A stretch of DNA of 64,000 nucleotides, from positions 186,001-250,000 of the forward strand of contig CAVOYT010000009.1 in NCBI GenBank assembly GCA_963700745.1, in the 5' to 3' direction. The stretch comes from UBA10649 sp963700745. Lineage in GTDB: Bacteria > Actinomycetota > Actinomycetes > S36-B12. The notes below the pieces were generated by a model. It saw only the letters and a list, made by a program, of their open reading frames with translations. It had not been told where the DNA came from and made no database searches. Below, piece by piece: positions 40,577-51,012 of the stretch (its first letter is position 1; each line of letters begins with the position of its first letter). The position numbers were made by a program, and so were the translations under genes.

Positions 40577-42531
40577 TCACACCTCGATCTTCACGAGTCG
40601 GCGCATCCACACGAAACCAAGGATGAACAGCACCGCGAGGACGACCAGCGCGACGACCCAGCCGACCGTGTTGGTCCAGAAGAACGACACGTACTCCCGG
40701 TTGGCGACCAGCATGTACAGGAACAGCCCGACCGGGAGGGCGGCCAGCACCCAGCCCGAGAGCTTGCCCTCCGCGGCGAGCGTCCGCACCTCGCGACGCA
40801 GTTCGGCGCGCCCCTTGACGGTCATCGCCGCGGTCTCGAGGATGTTCGACAGGTTGCCGCCGACCTCACGCTGGATGGCCAGTGCCGTCACGGTCCAGCG
40901 GAGGTCCTCGCTCTGCATCCGCTCGGCGACCCGCATGAGCGCGTCCTCGATGGTCGAGCCCATCTGCACCTCGCTCAGCGCCCGGCGCATCTGGCGAGGC
41001 ACCTCTCCCCGCCCGTCGGCTGGCACTGGAGTCCAGCGCCTGCTGGAAGGACAGCCCCGACCGCAGGGAACTGGCCATCAGGAGCAGGAAGTCCGGGAGC
41101 TCCTCCTCGAACTTCTTGCGCTGCGCGTTCTGCCTCGACCCCAGCCACATGCCGGTGACGCAGCCAGCCCAGGACGATGCCGATCAGGAGTCCCGATCAG
41201 CGGACTGCCGAGGAGCAGCCCGATGGCGAGCGAGAGGACGAGCACCACGCCGACCCGGAGGAGCAGCCAGGCCGCCACGCTCATGTGGACGCCACCGTTG
41301 TCGAGCTTCGTGTCGATCGCCGGGTACCAGGACTTCTTCGACATCCACGTGTCGAGCTCGTCGACGATGCCGCCCTGGCTCCGGCGTCGGGCGCCCGCCG
41401 GTGGCCGTGCCGGCCGCCACCTCCGAGTACCACAGCACCTGCTCGACGCGCAGTCGGGAACGCTGCTGCCGGCGCGAGGAGGCGATGGCCAGGGCGACCA
41501 CGACCACGATGAGGCCGACGAGGATCGCGTAGAGGACGGCATCCAAGCGTGCGACGACGCCTCGGCCAGGACTTCGTCGTCGCTCGGCACCCCGGTCGTC
41601 GACAGGAAGGAGCGGAGTCGTTCCCGCCCCGCTCGTCGATGCCAGTTCGTCCGTCTTCGGCATCTGGCCGGTACCGGTGAATTCGGTCGTCGTCGACGGT
41701 GACCGTCACGATGGCGAACTTGCCGCTCGCGTCGACGTCGTCGGGCATCGTCGCGTTGACCGCCACCTTGCCGCCGAAGGATCCGGTGGCCTCGTCGAAG
41801 GCCTTGTCCAGGCCCTGGACGTCGGTGGCCAGCAGGAACTGGCCGGTCTCGCCGGCGATGCCGCGAAGCACCTCCGCGTGCGAGGTGCTCGGGGTCAGGG
41901 CGACCACGTCGATCGGGACGCCATCCGCGGCGGCGCGGGCCGTCACGTCGTCGACGGTGGCCGCGCTCACGGTGTCGCCGCCGTCGCTCAGGACCAGCAG
42001 CCGCGCTCCCTGGTCCGCATCCGCGAGATCCAGCCCGGCGATGATTCCGTCGTTCAGGGCCGTGCGGCGACCGGCCTCGAGGCCGTCGATCGCCTCGATC
42101 ACGGCCGCCTTGTCCGTGGTCGGACGCACATCCGTGGTGACCGTGTCGTTGAACGAGACCAGACCGATCCGGACATCGTCCGGCAGGGTGTTCACGTAGT
42201 CGGTCGCCGCCTGCTTCGCCGCGTCCAGCTGCTGGCCGCGCATCGATCCGCTCACGTCGAGGACCAGGATGGCCTCCTTGGCGCTGACATCCTCCACGAC
42301 AGGCGTCGGCGGTCGACGGCACCTCGACCCCGGAGACGACCACCGTCGAGGTGATCTCCGCATCCGGCGACGCCACGACGTTCGGGTCGAGGTAGACGAG
42401 GAAGTCGACCGTTCGCCCCTCCTGCCCGACGACCTGGACCGACTTGGCCTCGTCCGCCGAGGCAGGTGCGGCCAGCCGCCATCCCGAGCAGGAGGACCGC
42501 CCCCACGGCCACGTGCAGCCCGCCGGAACAT
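40577..42531 (-). CDS. tadB: VWA domain-TadB fusion (Tad pilus platform protein)
   Basis: About 650 aa. The start at ATG 42531 (or GTG 42540 overlapping the tadA stop) leads to a signal-like helix AVGAVLLLGMAA. A von Willebrand A domain follows: ILVLDVSGSMRGQQLDAAKQ is the MIDAS motif D-x-S-x-S, with SFNDTVTTD and LVLSDGGDTVSAATVDDVTA supplying the other metal contacts. After a helix (AILVGLIVVVVALAIASS) comes the T2SF domain: ELPDFLLLMASSLRSGLSFQ, ALAIQREVGGNLSNILETAA, and two closing helices. Frameshifts near 42300, 41600, 41400, 41170 and 41030. Confidence 0.82.
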
Positions 42532-42536
42532 CGGAA

Positions 42537-43908
<1,372 letters not shown>

Positions 43909-43910
43909 GG

Positions 43911-45082
43911 CTAGCCTCGCTTGAACAGGGATCGCTTGGCCGGCGCCGCGCGCGGGACGCTGATGCGTGCGTACTTGCGCTGCTTGTCGGCGAGTTCGCC
44001 GAACGCTCGCGCCACGGCATGCCGCGGGTTGGCCTCCACGACGGTCACGCCCTCGTTGAGCCTCAGCGGCACTTCGACGCTCGACGGAATCTCGACGGAG
44101 ATGGGCACGCCGACCGTGCGCTCGATGTCGGCGGAGGTCAGCCCGACGCGAGAGCCACCACGGTTGAGGACGACCTGCCACTTGGACCGAGGGAATCCGA
44201 GGTTGTCGAGCGTGTCGAGGGTGACCTTCAGGTTCTTCAGCGCCGGCATGTCGAGCGTGGTGAGCAGGATGTACACGTCGGCCATGTCGAAGCACTTGAG
44301 CACGACGTCGGTGAACGCTGGCGGGGCATCCACGACGACGTAGTCGTACATGTCGGCCAGCACCTCGAGGAGTTCGCCGGCCAGCGCCGCCGAGACGAAC
44401 TCGGCATCCGATGGCTTCGTCGGGGCGAGGAGGCAGTCCAGGTGGGCCTTGTAGGGCACGACCAGAGAGGCCAGCGCCCGCTCGTCCATCCCGCCCTGCA
44501 TCCCGAGCGCGTCGCTGATGGTCCGAGTGGGGTCGAGCTGCAGTGCGATGGCGACGTCGCCGGTCTCCAGGTCGAAATCGACCAGGCAGACCGAGGAGTC
44601 TTCCCCGGTGGCAAGCGCCGCAGCGAGATTGGTCGAGACCGTCGTCTTGCCGCAACCGCCCTTGGAGGAGAAGACGAGGATGATCCGGCCACGCCTCGAG
44701 CCCGGCGTCGCCCATCTCGACGTTGCGAATCTGCTCGGATACCGCCATCGATCGCTTGCACGCGCCGACGAGCGCCTCGACGTCGTCGGCGACCACGACC
44801 TCGCGAACTCCGGCGCGCAGCGCCTCGCTCATCGTGGCGACCTCCATGCGCCGCCGCATGAGGACCACGCCCGAGGAAGGGCCTGCGCAGGCGGTACGTC
44901 TCGGCGACCTCGGTGGCGACGGCCATCGTGATGTCCGGGCCGATGACGACCAGATCCTCGTCGAGATGGCTCTCGAGGTACTGATCGAGCTTCTGGGCAG
45001 TGTCGACCACGGCCACGTCGTCGGCGAGCGTGAATCGGAACCGATCGGCATCGCGATCGGTGTCCCCAAGAACTACTGGCAC
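43911..45082 (-). CDS. tadZ: Tad pilus localisation ATPase TadZ/CpaE (MinD-like)
   Basis: About 390 aa. GTG 45082 has AGAGGGGACAGGAC upstream. N-terminal receiver-like domain (VPVVLGDTDRDADRFRFTL; LDEDLVVIGPDITMAVATEV), then AGVREVVVADDVEALVGACK. The ParA/MinD domain reads KGGCGKTTVSTNLAAAL-type sequence in an alternate frame near 44650, VCLVDFDLETGDVAIALQLD, DYVVVDAPPAFTDVVLKCFD and LNRGGSRVGLTSADIERTVG. It ends APAKRSLFKRG. Frameshifts near 44870, 44700 and 44520-44570. Confidence 0.85.
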
Positions 45083-45094
45083 GTCCTGTCCCCT

Positions 45095-45850
45095 CTAGTC
45101 GAACAGATTTCCGGCAGTGGTGCCGTTGCTGAGCACGATCTCCGTGCCGTCACCGAGGAGGCCGAAGTAGAGCGAGCCGGTCTGCGACGCCTGGATGATC
45201 TTCTCGGCTTCGGCCTGATCCACGCCGAGCGTGATGAGGGCCGACGGGGGCTGCGGGGTGGTCGTGCCGTCCGGGTTCGGCGCCGCAATCGACGTCGTCT
45301 CGCCCACACCGAGTACCTGGGCGCGCTCCACGAGCACTCGCGTGGTCAGGTCGCCCGCAGCGATGACCTCGCCAGTGGCGTCGACCTCCGCGCCGCTCGT
45401 GTAGGAGTTGAAGACGACGACCTCGGCACCCGGTCGCAGGAAGTTGCCCACGCGCTGAACGTCACCGAGCGAGATCGCGATCGCGATGAGACCGTCAGGG
45501 ATCGAGACGGGCACGACATCCGGCAGCTCGGCCGCGAAGTTCGTCGACAGCAGGATCTGCCCGGGGTTGACGTCGTTGATGGCCAGCAAGGGGGCATTCT
45601 CCGGAGTCACTCCACCGAGGGCGCCGGCCGGCGCCATGTCGGAGGGCACCTGAGTCTGCTCGACCAGTCCGCCGGCAGCCGCGTCGCCGAGGGAGATACC
45701 TCGCGGGATGCTGGTCGTCGACACCAGCACCGTGACCGGCTGCTGCTCGTCAAGGACCCGTTGCTCAGCGCCGCGGGTGTAGAAGAAGACCAGACCTGCG
45801 GCGATGATCGCCAGCAAGATGGCCAGAACGATCGGCAACCATCTCTTCAT
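45095..45850 (-). CDS. cpaB: Flp pilus assembly protein CpaB/RcpC
   Basis: 251 aa, intact. ATG 45850 gives MKRWLPIVLAILLAIIAAGL, a single membrane anchor. A SAF domain follows (TVLVSTTSIPRGISLGDA; AINDVNPGQILLSTNF) and then a RcpC domain (IAIAISLGDVQRVGNFLRPG; EVVVFNSYTS). It ends in the periplasm-equivalent space where it is thought to bind cell wall. Twelve bases separate it from tadZ. Confidence 0.88.
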   Translation of the reverse strand: MKRWLPIVLAILLAIIAAGLVFFYTRGAEQRVLDEQQPVTVLVSTTSIPRGISLGDAAAGGLVEQTQVPSDMAPAGALGGVTPENAPLLAINDVNPGQILLSTNFAAELPDVVPVSIPDGLIAIAISLGDVQRVGNFLRPGAEVVVFNSYTSGAEVDATGEVIAAGDLTTRVLVERAQVLGVGETTSIAAPNPDGTTTPQPPSALITLGVDQAEAEKIIQASQTGSLYFGLLGDGTEIVLSNGTTAGNLFD

Positions 45851-45916
45851 GGCTTCACCCTATCTGGGTTTAATGTCGGATTCTCGGCCAAGGTGTCGCC
45901 GGTCCGGCTGGTCCGA

Positions 45917-46400
45917 TTACTCGCACCTCATGGTGGTGGTTGCGGACGACGCTGTCCAGGTTCGGACGCGAAGATCCCGGCCGGGGTGAACCAGCGAAAA
46001 TCCGTGCTCGACGGTGACGGCAACGAGGGTCACCTGAGGCCGGGCACAGCGACATCGGTGGCGAGAGAGTCCGTCAACCAGGGACAGCTCCGGCGGCGCA
46101 GACGTGATACCGTTCAAGCTCGCCGCCGGCCAGAGCCCGCCGCCGCGGCCCCGGCATTGTTCGCAGCCGTTGAACGACGGCTCGCGCCGTTGCCGATCTG
46201 CGATGACGCGCTGCTCGCGCGCCCTCGCGACTGGCGGCTTTCATCGCCTGGTCGACGAAGAGCAGGCGGCCGAAGTCGATGATGCCGAAGAGGATCAGGA
46301 GAAGCACAACGAGCACGAGGGCGAACTCGACAGCCGCGGCACCCCGGTCAGACCGGGGGCCACGGTTGCGAGTCCGCCATCGTGCCCGTTGCTCATGCAT
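45917..46400 (-). CDS. tadE: TadE-like pseudopilin
   Basis: About 160 aa. From ATG 46400 the basic leader MHEQRARWRTRNRGPRSDRG precedes AAAVEFALVLVVLLLILFGI, the class-typical cleavage site and helix, then IDFGRLLFVDQAMKAASREG. Frames change near 46190 and 46000; the last piece, ending TASSATTTMRCE, matches the usual TadE tail. Processing by the prepilin peptidase at 39011 is expected after the glycine of RSDRG. It starts seven bases after the flp stop. Confidence 0.75.
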
Positions 46401-46406
46401 GGGGCG

Positions 46407-46632
46407 CTAGACTTGAAGCGCTCCAGGCGCGGCGGACACGCTGGACGCGACCTCGTCGAAGATGCCCGAGCAGCGCTCCGCCGAGCAGCGTCACGGCGAC
46501 GATGATGACGACGGCGATGAGGGCCACGATCAGGCCGTACTCCACGGCAGTGGCGCCCCGGTCGCGCGAGCCCGCGAGCTCGGCCTTCTTCTGCGCGAGA
46601 AGCATGTGTGCCTTGATGACCAGTGACTTCAT
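46407..46632 (-). CDS. flp: Flp-type major pilin
   Basis: About 75 aa. ATG 46632 preceded by AAAGGAAAGAG. MKSLVIKAHMLLAQKKAELA is the leader, RDRG followed by ATAVEYGLIVALIAVVIIVA the cleavage site with Glu5 and the Flp helix. A frameshift near 46475 gives the C-terminus GIFDEVASSVSAAPGALQV. First gene of the Tad operon; the 97 bases before it (46633-46729) must hold the promoter, though I see no clear -10/-35 pair. Confidence 0.85.
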
Positions 46633-46729
46633 GGCTTTCTCTTTCCTTTAGTGTTGACGACCTCGTCGGCCGTGGTGGTGAACCTTCTCATGGTCCTTGC
46701 GTACTTCCTCAATATGCACCCAAGACCTC

Positions 46730-47716
46730 TCAAAAGCCTCTCGGGCCTATCCCATTCTTCGCTCGCCTGCTGAAGGGCTCATCGCCTCGTCCGCCCCGTC
46801 CGTCCACGAGCTGGTGTGCCTCGGGAACGTCCACCCCACTCGTGCTGGGAGCTCCAGTACCGGCCTCTCCGTCGACCACGATCCGGCCGCGCCCTGCGCT
46901 CTTGGCCGCGTACAGCGCCCTTCCCGAACGCGAGATCACGTCCTCGAGTTCTTGTCCGGGCGCCCAGAGTGCCGCACCCACCGAGACGGTCACCGGCATC
47001 GGACCCGCGGCCGTGCGTATGTTCGTGCCGTTGATCCCCGCGACCAGTCGCTCCAGCGCGGGCCGGGCCGTCTTCTCGTCCGCGGCGATGACCAGCAGGA
47101 ACTCGTCCCCGTCCCAGCGGGCCACGGTGTCCTGACTCGGAAGGCGATGACGCACCCGTCCAGCGATGGCCTGGAGGAACTCGTCCCCGACATCCGTCCC
47201 GTACTGCTCGTTCACGCTCTTGAACAGGTCGCAGTCGAGGAACGCCACGACGCGCTCATGGTCGGTGTTGCGCGGGCCGAGGACCCGGATGGCGCCGCGA
47301 CGGTTGAGGAGCCCCGTCATGGCGTCGAGGTCCGACTGCGTCTGCAGTTGGAACTGCATCGACTTGCGGCTCTCAGTGGCGGTCGGGGCAACCGGGTCCT
47401 CGCCCCCCCGGAAGCGACTGGCGACGACGGCGATCGCGGCAAAGGCCACCAGCCCGAGGAGCGGCACGAGGCTGTCATTGAAATCCTCGTCCGCCGGAAT
47501 CAAGGCCACCACGATGCCCGCAACGAACGACAGGATCGCAACCAGAGCCGTGAAGCCCACGCGGGCGAACACGGCGGCGAACATCGGCACGGCGGCCATC
47601 ATGGCGATGTACACCGCATGCTGCCCACTCACGACCGCCGCGGCCGTGAGCACGACGAGCACGATGAGAGGGAGCACGACCCCGCGGGTCACCTCAGACT
47701 TGCGACTGCTGTCCAC
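46730..47716 (-). CDS. Membrane GGDEF-domain protein (putative diguanylate cyclase, DGDEF variant)
   Basis: 328 aa, intact. GTG 47716 has GAGGGG seven bases upstream. Two to four helices at the N-terminus (GVVLPLIVLVVLTAAAVVSG; YIAMMAAVPMFAAVFARVGF; LVAILSFVAGIVVALIP; LLGLVAFAAIAVVAS) precede the GGDEF domain: DLDAMTGLLNRRGAIRVLGP, VAFLDCDLFKSVNEQYGTDV and VARWDGDEFLLVIAADEKTA. The signature is DGDEF instead of GGDEF, so activity may be altered. Located between the flp operon and the divergent stress operon, suggesting control of pili or stress adaptation by c-di-GMP. Confidence 0.88.
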   Translation of the reverse strand: MDSSRKSEVTRGVVLPLIVLVVLTAAAVVSGQHAVYIAMMAAVPMFAAVFARVGFTALVAILSFVAGIVVALIPADEDFNDSLVPLLGLVAFAAIAVVASRFRGGEDPVAPTATESRKSMQFQLQTQSDLDAMTGLLNRRGAIRVLGPRNTDHERVVAFLDCDLFKSVNEQYGTDVGDEFLQAIAGRVRHRLPSQDTVARWDGDEFLLVIAADEKTARPALERLVAGINGTNIRTAAGPMPVTVSVGAALWAPGQELEDVISRSGRALYAAKSAGRGRIVVDGEAGTGAPSTSGVDVPEAHQLVDGRGGRGDEPFSRRAKNGIGPRGF

Positions 47717-47852
47717 TGACACCCCTCGTTGGCTACACGCGCGGAACCTGCCAGGCGCCGGCTCTCCTGCCGACCTGCTCCGGAGTTTACGCCCGGAATG
47801 CAGGCGAATGTCGATCGCGCGCACGACTCCGCAGCCCGGATTCCCGTCACTC

Positions 47853-47888
47853 GGGACCTTCGTCCCTGCGGTCGGGGTCCGTGTCCCC
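47853..47888. promoter_or_regulatory. Two DosR-like boxes upstream of universal stress operon
   Basis: The first (47853-47866) is GGGACCTTCGTCCC, a perfect GGGAC/GTCCC inverted repeat with a four-base centre. The second (47874-47888) is GGGGTCCGTGTCCCC. Tandem boxes are common in DosR-controlled promoters. The first ends 57 bases before the ATG at 47924. They lie in the 207-base divergent region between the GGDEF gene and the stress operon. Confidence 0.6.
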
Positions 47889-47923
47889 GTGGCGACGGCC
47901 CGTTGGCGCGCCATGCTGTGCCT

Positions 47924-48829
47924 ATGAATGACCTGCAGGCCTATCAGGGGAAGGTCGTCGTGGGCTTCGATGGCTCGGAAACGGCAGAACGGGCACTGCA
48001 CTGGGCGGTGGCCGAAGCCGCACTGCGTGGCCGAGGCGTGGCACTCGTCCATGCGGTCCTGCCGCCAGTGACCACAGGTGGTCTCGGGGTGGGACTTCCC
48101 CCGAGCCTGGATCTGATCGATCAACTCGAATCGCAGGCGAAGAGCCAGCTGGACATCGTTGCTGAGGGCATTGCCGAGGTTGACGTCACCACGCTGGTCA
48201 GCATCGGCGCGCCGAGTGCGGTGCTCCTCGAGGCCTCTGAGTCTGCCGCACTCGTCGTCGTCGGATCCCGTGGACGCGGAGGGTTCGCGGGCCTCCTGCT
48301 GGGTTCGGTCGGTGCCCAGGTCGCCGCCCACGCCGAGTGCCCCGTCGCCGTGATCCGTCCGACCGCCGCCGTGGGCGGGCCCGCCGTCGTCGTCGGCATT
48401 GACGGTTCCCCCGCCGCCGAGGCCGCGTTGGCATTCGCGTTCGACACCGCAAGCAGGCATGACTGGAAGGTCGTCGCCGTCCATGCCTGGGACGTCCCCG
48501 CCTACGACCTGCTGATCGTGCCCAACGGCCCGGTTCCGGTGCCCCTGACCGACGTTGCCGACGACGAGATCCGACTGACTGCGGAAACGCTCGGAGGCTT
48601 CCGGGACGACTATCCGGATGTAGAGGTGGAGGAGCAGCTCATCCGCGGACCCGCCGTCCAATCATTGGTGGCAGCCGCAGAACGGGCCGCCCTGATCGTC
48701 GTGGGCACCCACGGTCACGGCCCGGCTATGGGAGCCCTCCTCGGCTCGGTCAGCAATGGCGTTCTGCACAAGTCCAAGGTCCCAGTCGTCGTAGTCCCTC
48801 CACCGGCAACAGAGCCGAGTGCGGCATGA
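47924..48829 (+). CDS. Tandem universal stress protein (UspA)
   Basis: 301 aa with two USP domains. ATG 47924 begins MNDLQAYQGKVVVGFDGSET. The ATP-binding motif G-2x-G-9x-G(S/T) is seen in both domains: VVVGSRGRGGFAGLLLGSVG and IVVGTHGHGPAMGALLGSVS. Each domain also starts with the D-G-S strand (GFDGSETAE; GIDGSPAAE). Tandem USPs of this kind are members of the DosR hypoxia regulon in Mycobacterium. Stop overlaps the CBS gene start (ATGA). Confidence 0.92.
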   Translation: MNDLQAYQGKVVVGFDGSETAERALHWAVAEAALRGRGVALVHAVLPPVTTGGLGVGLPPSLDLIDQLESQAKSQLDIVAEGIAEVDVTTLVSIGAPSAVLLEASESAALVVVGSRGRGGFAGLLLGSVGAQVAAHAECPVAVIRPTAAVGGPAVVVGIDGSPAAEAALAFAFDTASRHDWKVVAVHAWDVPAYDLLIVPNGPVPVPLTDVADDEIRLTAETLGGFRDDYPDVEVEEQLIRGPAVQSLVAAAERAALIVVGTHGHGPAMGALLGSVSNGVLHKSKVPVVVVPPPATEPSAA

Positions 48830-49242
48830 GCGCGGCCCAGGTCTTCGAGAACAGCTCGGATCCCACCGTCGCGACCCTCATGTCCCAACCGGTGCTGACG
48901 ATCGAGGTCGGCGAGTCCCTCTGGGATGCGTGGCAGCTGCTGTTCGTGTCGGGACTTCGGCATCTCGTCGTACTCGACCAGGACGGTTCGAGCCTAGGAG
49001 TCCTCAGCGACCGGAACATCCTCGCCGAGGTTCCCGCGACGGCCGAGCACCTCAGCGCCCGTCGGGTTGGTGATGTCCTGGCCATGGTGCCGTTCGTCTC
49101 TGTCCAGCCAACCGACCATCCTCTGGTGGCCGCCAGGGCGATGGCCGGCCATTCCATCGAGGCCGTGCCGGTACTCGATGAGGCCGGGCGACTGCTCGGC
49201 ATCGTGACCGAGTCGGACGTCGTCCGGTGGCTGGTCCGCTGA
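48826..49242 (+). CDS. CBS-domain pair protein (hypoxic response protein-like)
   Basis: 138 aa with two CBS domains. ATG 48826 overlaps the USP stop. First CBS: PTVATLMSQPVLTIEVGESL and GLRHLVVLDQDGSSLGVLSD; second: SVQPTDHPLVAARAMAGHSI and AVPVLDEAGRLLGIVTESDV. Compact CBS-only proteins next to USPs resemble the Mycobacterium HRP1 type. They bind adenosine nucleotides; the precise partner here is unknown. Confidence 0.9.
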   Translation: MSAAQVFENSSDPTVATLMSQPVLTIEVGESLWDAWQLLFVSGLRHLVVLDQDGSSLGVLSDRNILAEVPATAEHLSARRVGDVLAMVPFVSVQPTDHPLVAARAMAGHSIEAVPVLDEAGRLLGIVTESDVVRWLVR

Positions 49243-49271
49243 GCCAACACGCGCCCTCGTAGGGTGTTCGC

Positions 49272-49901
49272 ATGGGTGCTGCGGATCGGCTGGTGTGGAT
49301 CGACCTTGAGATGACCGGTCTGAACCCGTCTGCGGACGAGATCGTCGAGATCGCCTGCATCGTGACCGAAGCCGACCTCACCGAGCTCGACTCCGGTATC
49401 AGCCTCGTGGTCAAGCCGTCCGACGAGCCGCTGGCGGCGATGGATGAGGTCGTCGTGCGTATGCACACGGAATCGGGACTGCTTGACGAGATCCCGGCCG
49501 GCATCGCCCTCGCCGATGCCGAGAGGCAGGTTCTCGAGTACGTGAAGGGCCACATCCCCGAGGCCCGAAAGGCCGCGCTGGCGGGATCCAGCGTGTACGT
49601 CGACCGGGGCTTCCTGTCCGCGTACATGCCCGACCTGGATGCCCACCTGCACTACCGGCTCGTGGATGTCTCGAGCATCAAGGAGCTCGCCCGCCGGTGG
49701 TTCCCTCGCGTGTACTTCGCAACACCGGAGAAGACCGGGAATCATCGAGCACTGGCGGATATCCGGGAGTCGATCGCCGAGCTGCGGTACTACCGGGATG
49801 CGCTCTTCGTCCCCCAACCCGGTCCGGACTCGCCGACCGCGCAGGCCCTGGGCCAGAACCACGTCGTCGACCACTCGAGTCAGGATGAGTCGCCGCTCTA
49901 G
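49272..49901 (+). CDS. orn: Oligoribonuclease
   Basis: 209 aa, intact. DEDDh 3'-5' exonuclease that degrades di- to pentaribonucleotides, including pGpG from c-di-GMP turnover. Motifs: LVWIDLEMTGLNPSADEIVE (Exo I), SVYVDRGFLSAYMPDLDAHL (Exo II) and KTGNHRALADIRESIAELRY (Exo III with His and Asp). Followed directly by tRNA-His, an arrangement known from other actinobacteria. The family is about 180-200 aa, so the extra tail of QPGPDSPTAQALGQNHVVD is an actinobacterial extension. Confidence 0.95.
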   Translation: MGAADRLVWIDLEMTGLNPSADEIVEIACIVTEADLTELDSGISLVVKPSDEPLAAMDEVVVRMHTESGLLDEIPAGIALADAERQVLEYVKGHIPEARKAALAGSSVYVDRGFLSAYMPDLDAHLHYRLVDVSSIKELARRWFPRVYFATPEKTGNHRALADIRESIAELRYYRDALFVPQPGPDSPTAQALGQNHVVDHSSQDESPL

Positions 49902-49971
49902 GTCGCGCTCGGCCCGGCGCATCCCAATGGACGTGCTCCGCTAGACTCAGGTTTCCGCGCTTGCGCGGCAT

Positions 49972-50048
49972 GGTGGGTGTAGCTCAGCTGGTAGAGCGCC
50001 GCGTTGTGGTCGCGGATGTCGCGGGTTCAAGTCCCGTCACTCACCCCA
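49972..50048 (+). tRNA. tRNA-His (GTG anticodon)
   Basis: Cloverleaf with acceptor stem GTGGGTG/CACTCAC (one G-T pair), D-arm AGCTCAGCTGGTAGAGC, anticodon loop around TTGTGGT, and T-arm GCGGGTTCAAGTCCCGT. The extra G at 49972 pairs with discriminator C at 50045, the histidine identity feature. CCA is encoded (50046-50048). Confidence 0.97.
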
Positions 50049-50488
50049 ACACGGACCGTTGCCTCGCAACGGCCTTCACACTCTTCCTGGACAATTGCCC
50101 CCACGCGGGCCCACGAGACCATGGCTGCGGCGGTCGCGCACCCGGAGCGGCGAGCAGCGCTCACGTAGTTCTGCACGGCCTTGACCAACAGGTGCAGCTC
50201 GGTCACGATCTGACCGTTGGAGCGGCCCTGGAACGAGTTCCAGCACGTCTCGGTCGTGCGCTGCGAGGGCCACACCGTCGAGCTCAGTGCGGGACTGCTC
50301 GTGTCGGAGGACATGCGCTCGATTGGAAGCTTCGGCGTGACCTGGTCCTGCTCGACGCGCACAGCCGCACCGCGGCCATGGAGAGGGCGACCGTATCTTG
50401 ACGAGGCCCGATCATTCGGGTCGATGAAGGACCGTCCTAGATCGAAGGTCGGATTGACGTACGCCCCGACGCCTTTACCCCAGTTCAC
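50027..50488 (-). CDS. Hypothetical protein, doubtful end
   Basis: Reading frame from GTG 50488 (VNWGKGVGAYVNPTFDLGRS). The centre TTETCWNSFQGRSNGQIVTE followed by a helix (LHLLVKAVQNYVSAAR) faintly recalls WXG-type proteins. The frame runs to 50027, inside the antisense strand of tRNA-His, so the true stop has probably been lost to an indel and the gene is likely shorter. I do not recognise a family. Confidence 0.35.
   Translation of the reverse strand: MNWGKGVGAYVNPTFDLGRSFIDPNDRASSRYGRPLHGRGAAVRVEQDQVTPKLPIERMSSDTSSPALSSTVWPSQRTTETCWNSFQGRSNGQIVTELHLLVKAVQNYVSAARRSGCATAAAMVSWARVGAIVQEECEGRCEATVRVGVSDGT
50056..50072 (+). terminator. Stem-loop after tRNA-His
   Basis: Seven-base perfect inverted repeat CCGTTGC/GCAACGG with loop CTC, eight bases after the tRNA CCA end. 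Plausible processing or termination hairpin; there is no T-tract. Confidence 0.5.
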
Positions 50489-50602
50489 ACGGACGCGCGA
50501 CGGCAGTCGAGGTCGCGGCGATGGCCATCGCCGTGACCCGGGGCCACGGCGACCACAGTTATGCGCGTCTTCCTTCAGACATCGTTGGTTGAGATACGGG
50601 AT

Positions 50603-50878
50603 TCACGCCCGCACATTGCGCTGCATCGCTCCGCTCCCCGGCCGAAGCGACAGCTTTCGGGACTCGTCGGACACCCGGGCGAGCAGGTCGGCGAGCGTGG
50701 TCTGATGCTGGGCAGGCCGTATCCCCGAGCGGTGGGGCGAGCCTCCGCCGCCGGCGGACGGTGCGCTCGGGGGAGCAGGGTCGGACGGTGCGGAGAACGC
50801 GCTGGCGGCCCCCGCTGAGGTGGTCATGCCGACGAGCAGGGACGATCCGAGAAGTGCTGCGGTGATGGTCCGGTTCAT
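50603..50878 (-). CDS. Small secreted protein divergent from LuxR regulator
   Basis: 91 aa. ATG 50878 has a strong AAGGAGG. Signal peptide MNRTITAALLGSSLLVGMTT with cleavage near AGA-A, then a Pro/Ser/Ala-rich and Gly-rich stretch and a short helix (TTLADLLARVSDESRKLSL). No cysteines and no family recognised. The next stretch 50489-50602 holds no gene I can see. Shares its promoter region with the divergent luxR gene. Confidence 0.65.
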   Translation of the reverse strand: MNRTITAALLGSSLLVGMTTSAGAASAFSAPSDPAPPSAPSAGGGGSPHRSGIRPAQHQTTLADLLARVSDESRKLSLRPGSGAMQRNVRA

Positions 50879-50940
50879 TGTTGCCTCCTTGGTTGTGGGA
50901 CGGTCAGCAATGACTCTGGATCGACGCAGTGCCGACGTCG

Positions 50941-51012
50941 ATACGCACTTCGACGTACGCCAAGCGTCACGCCCAAATTGCTGTTCGGTCGCAATACGCA
51001 GTTCGACGTATT
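50941..51012. promoter_or_regulatory. Two matching palindromes between small secreted protein and LuxR gene
   Basis: ATACGCACTTCGACGTAC (50941) and ATACGCAGTTCGACGTAT (50994) are direct copies differing at two bases. Each is also an inverted repeat of ATACG/CGTA(T/C) with an eight-base centre. Their starts are 53 bases apart, about five helical turns, so proteins would sit on the same DNA face. Most likely autoregulatory sites for the LuxR-type protein. Confidence 0.55.

Noticed and set aside
49955..49968. CCGCGC-TT-GCGCGG hairpin before tRNA-His as a terminator
   Set aside because: Two-base loop and no T-tract; more probably part of the tRNA leader.
50217..50705. Plus-strand reading frame between tRNA-His and LuxR
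   Set aside because: Arg/Ser-rich composition typical of antisense frames in GC-rich DNA, no ribosome site.
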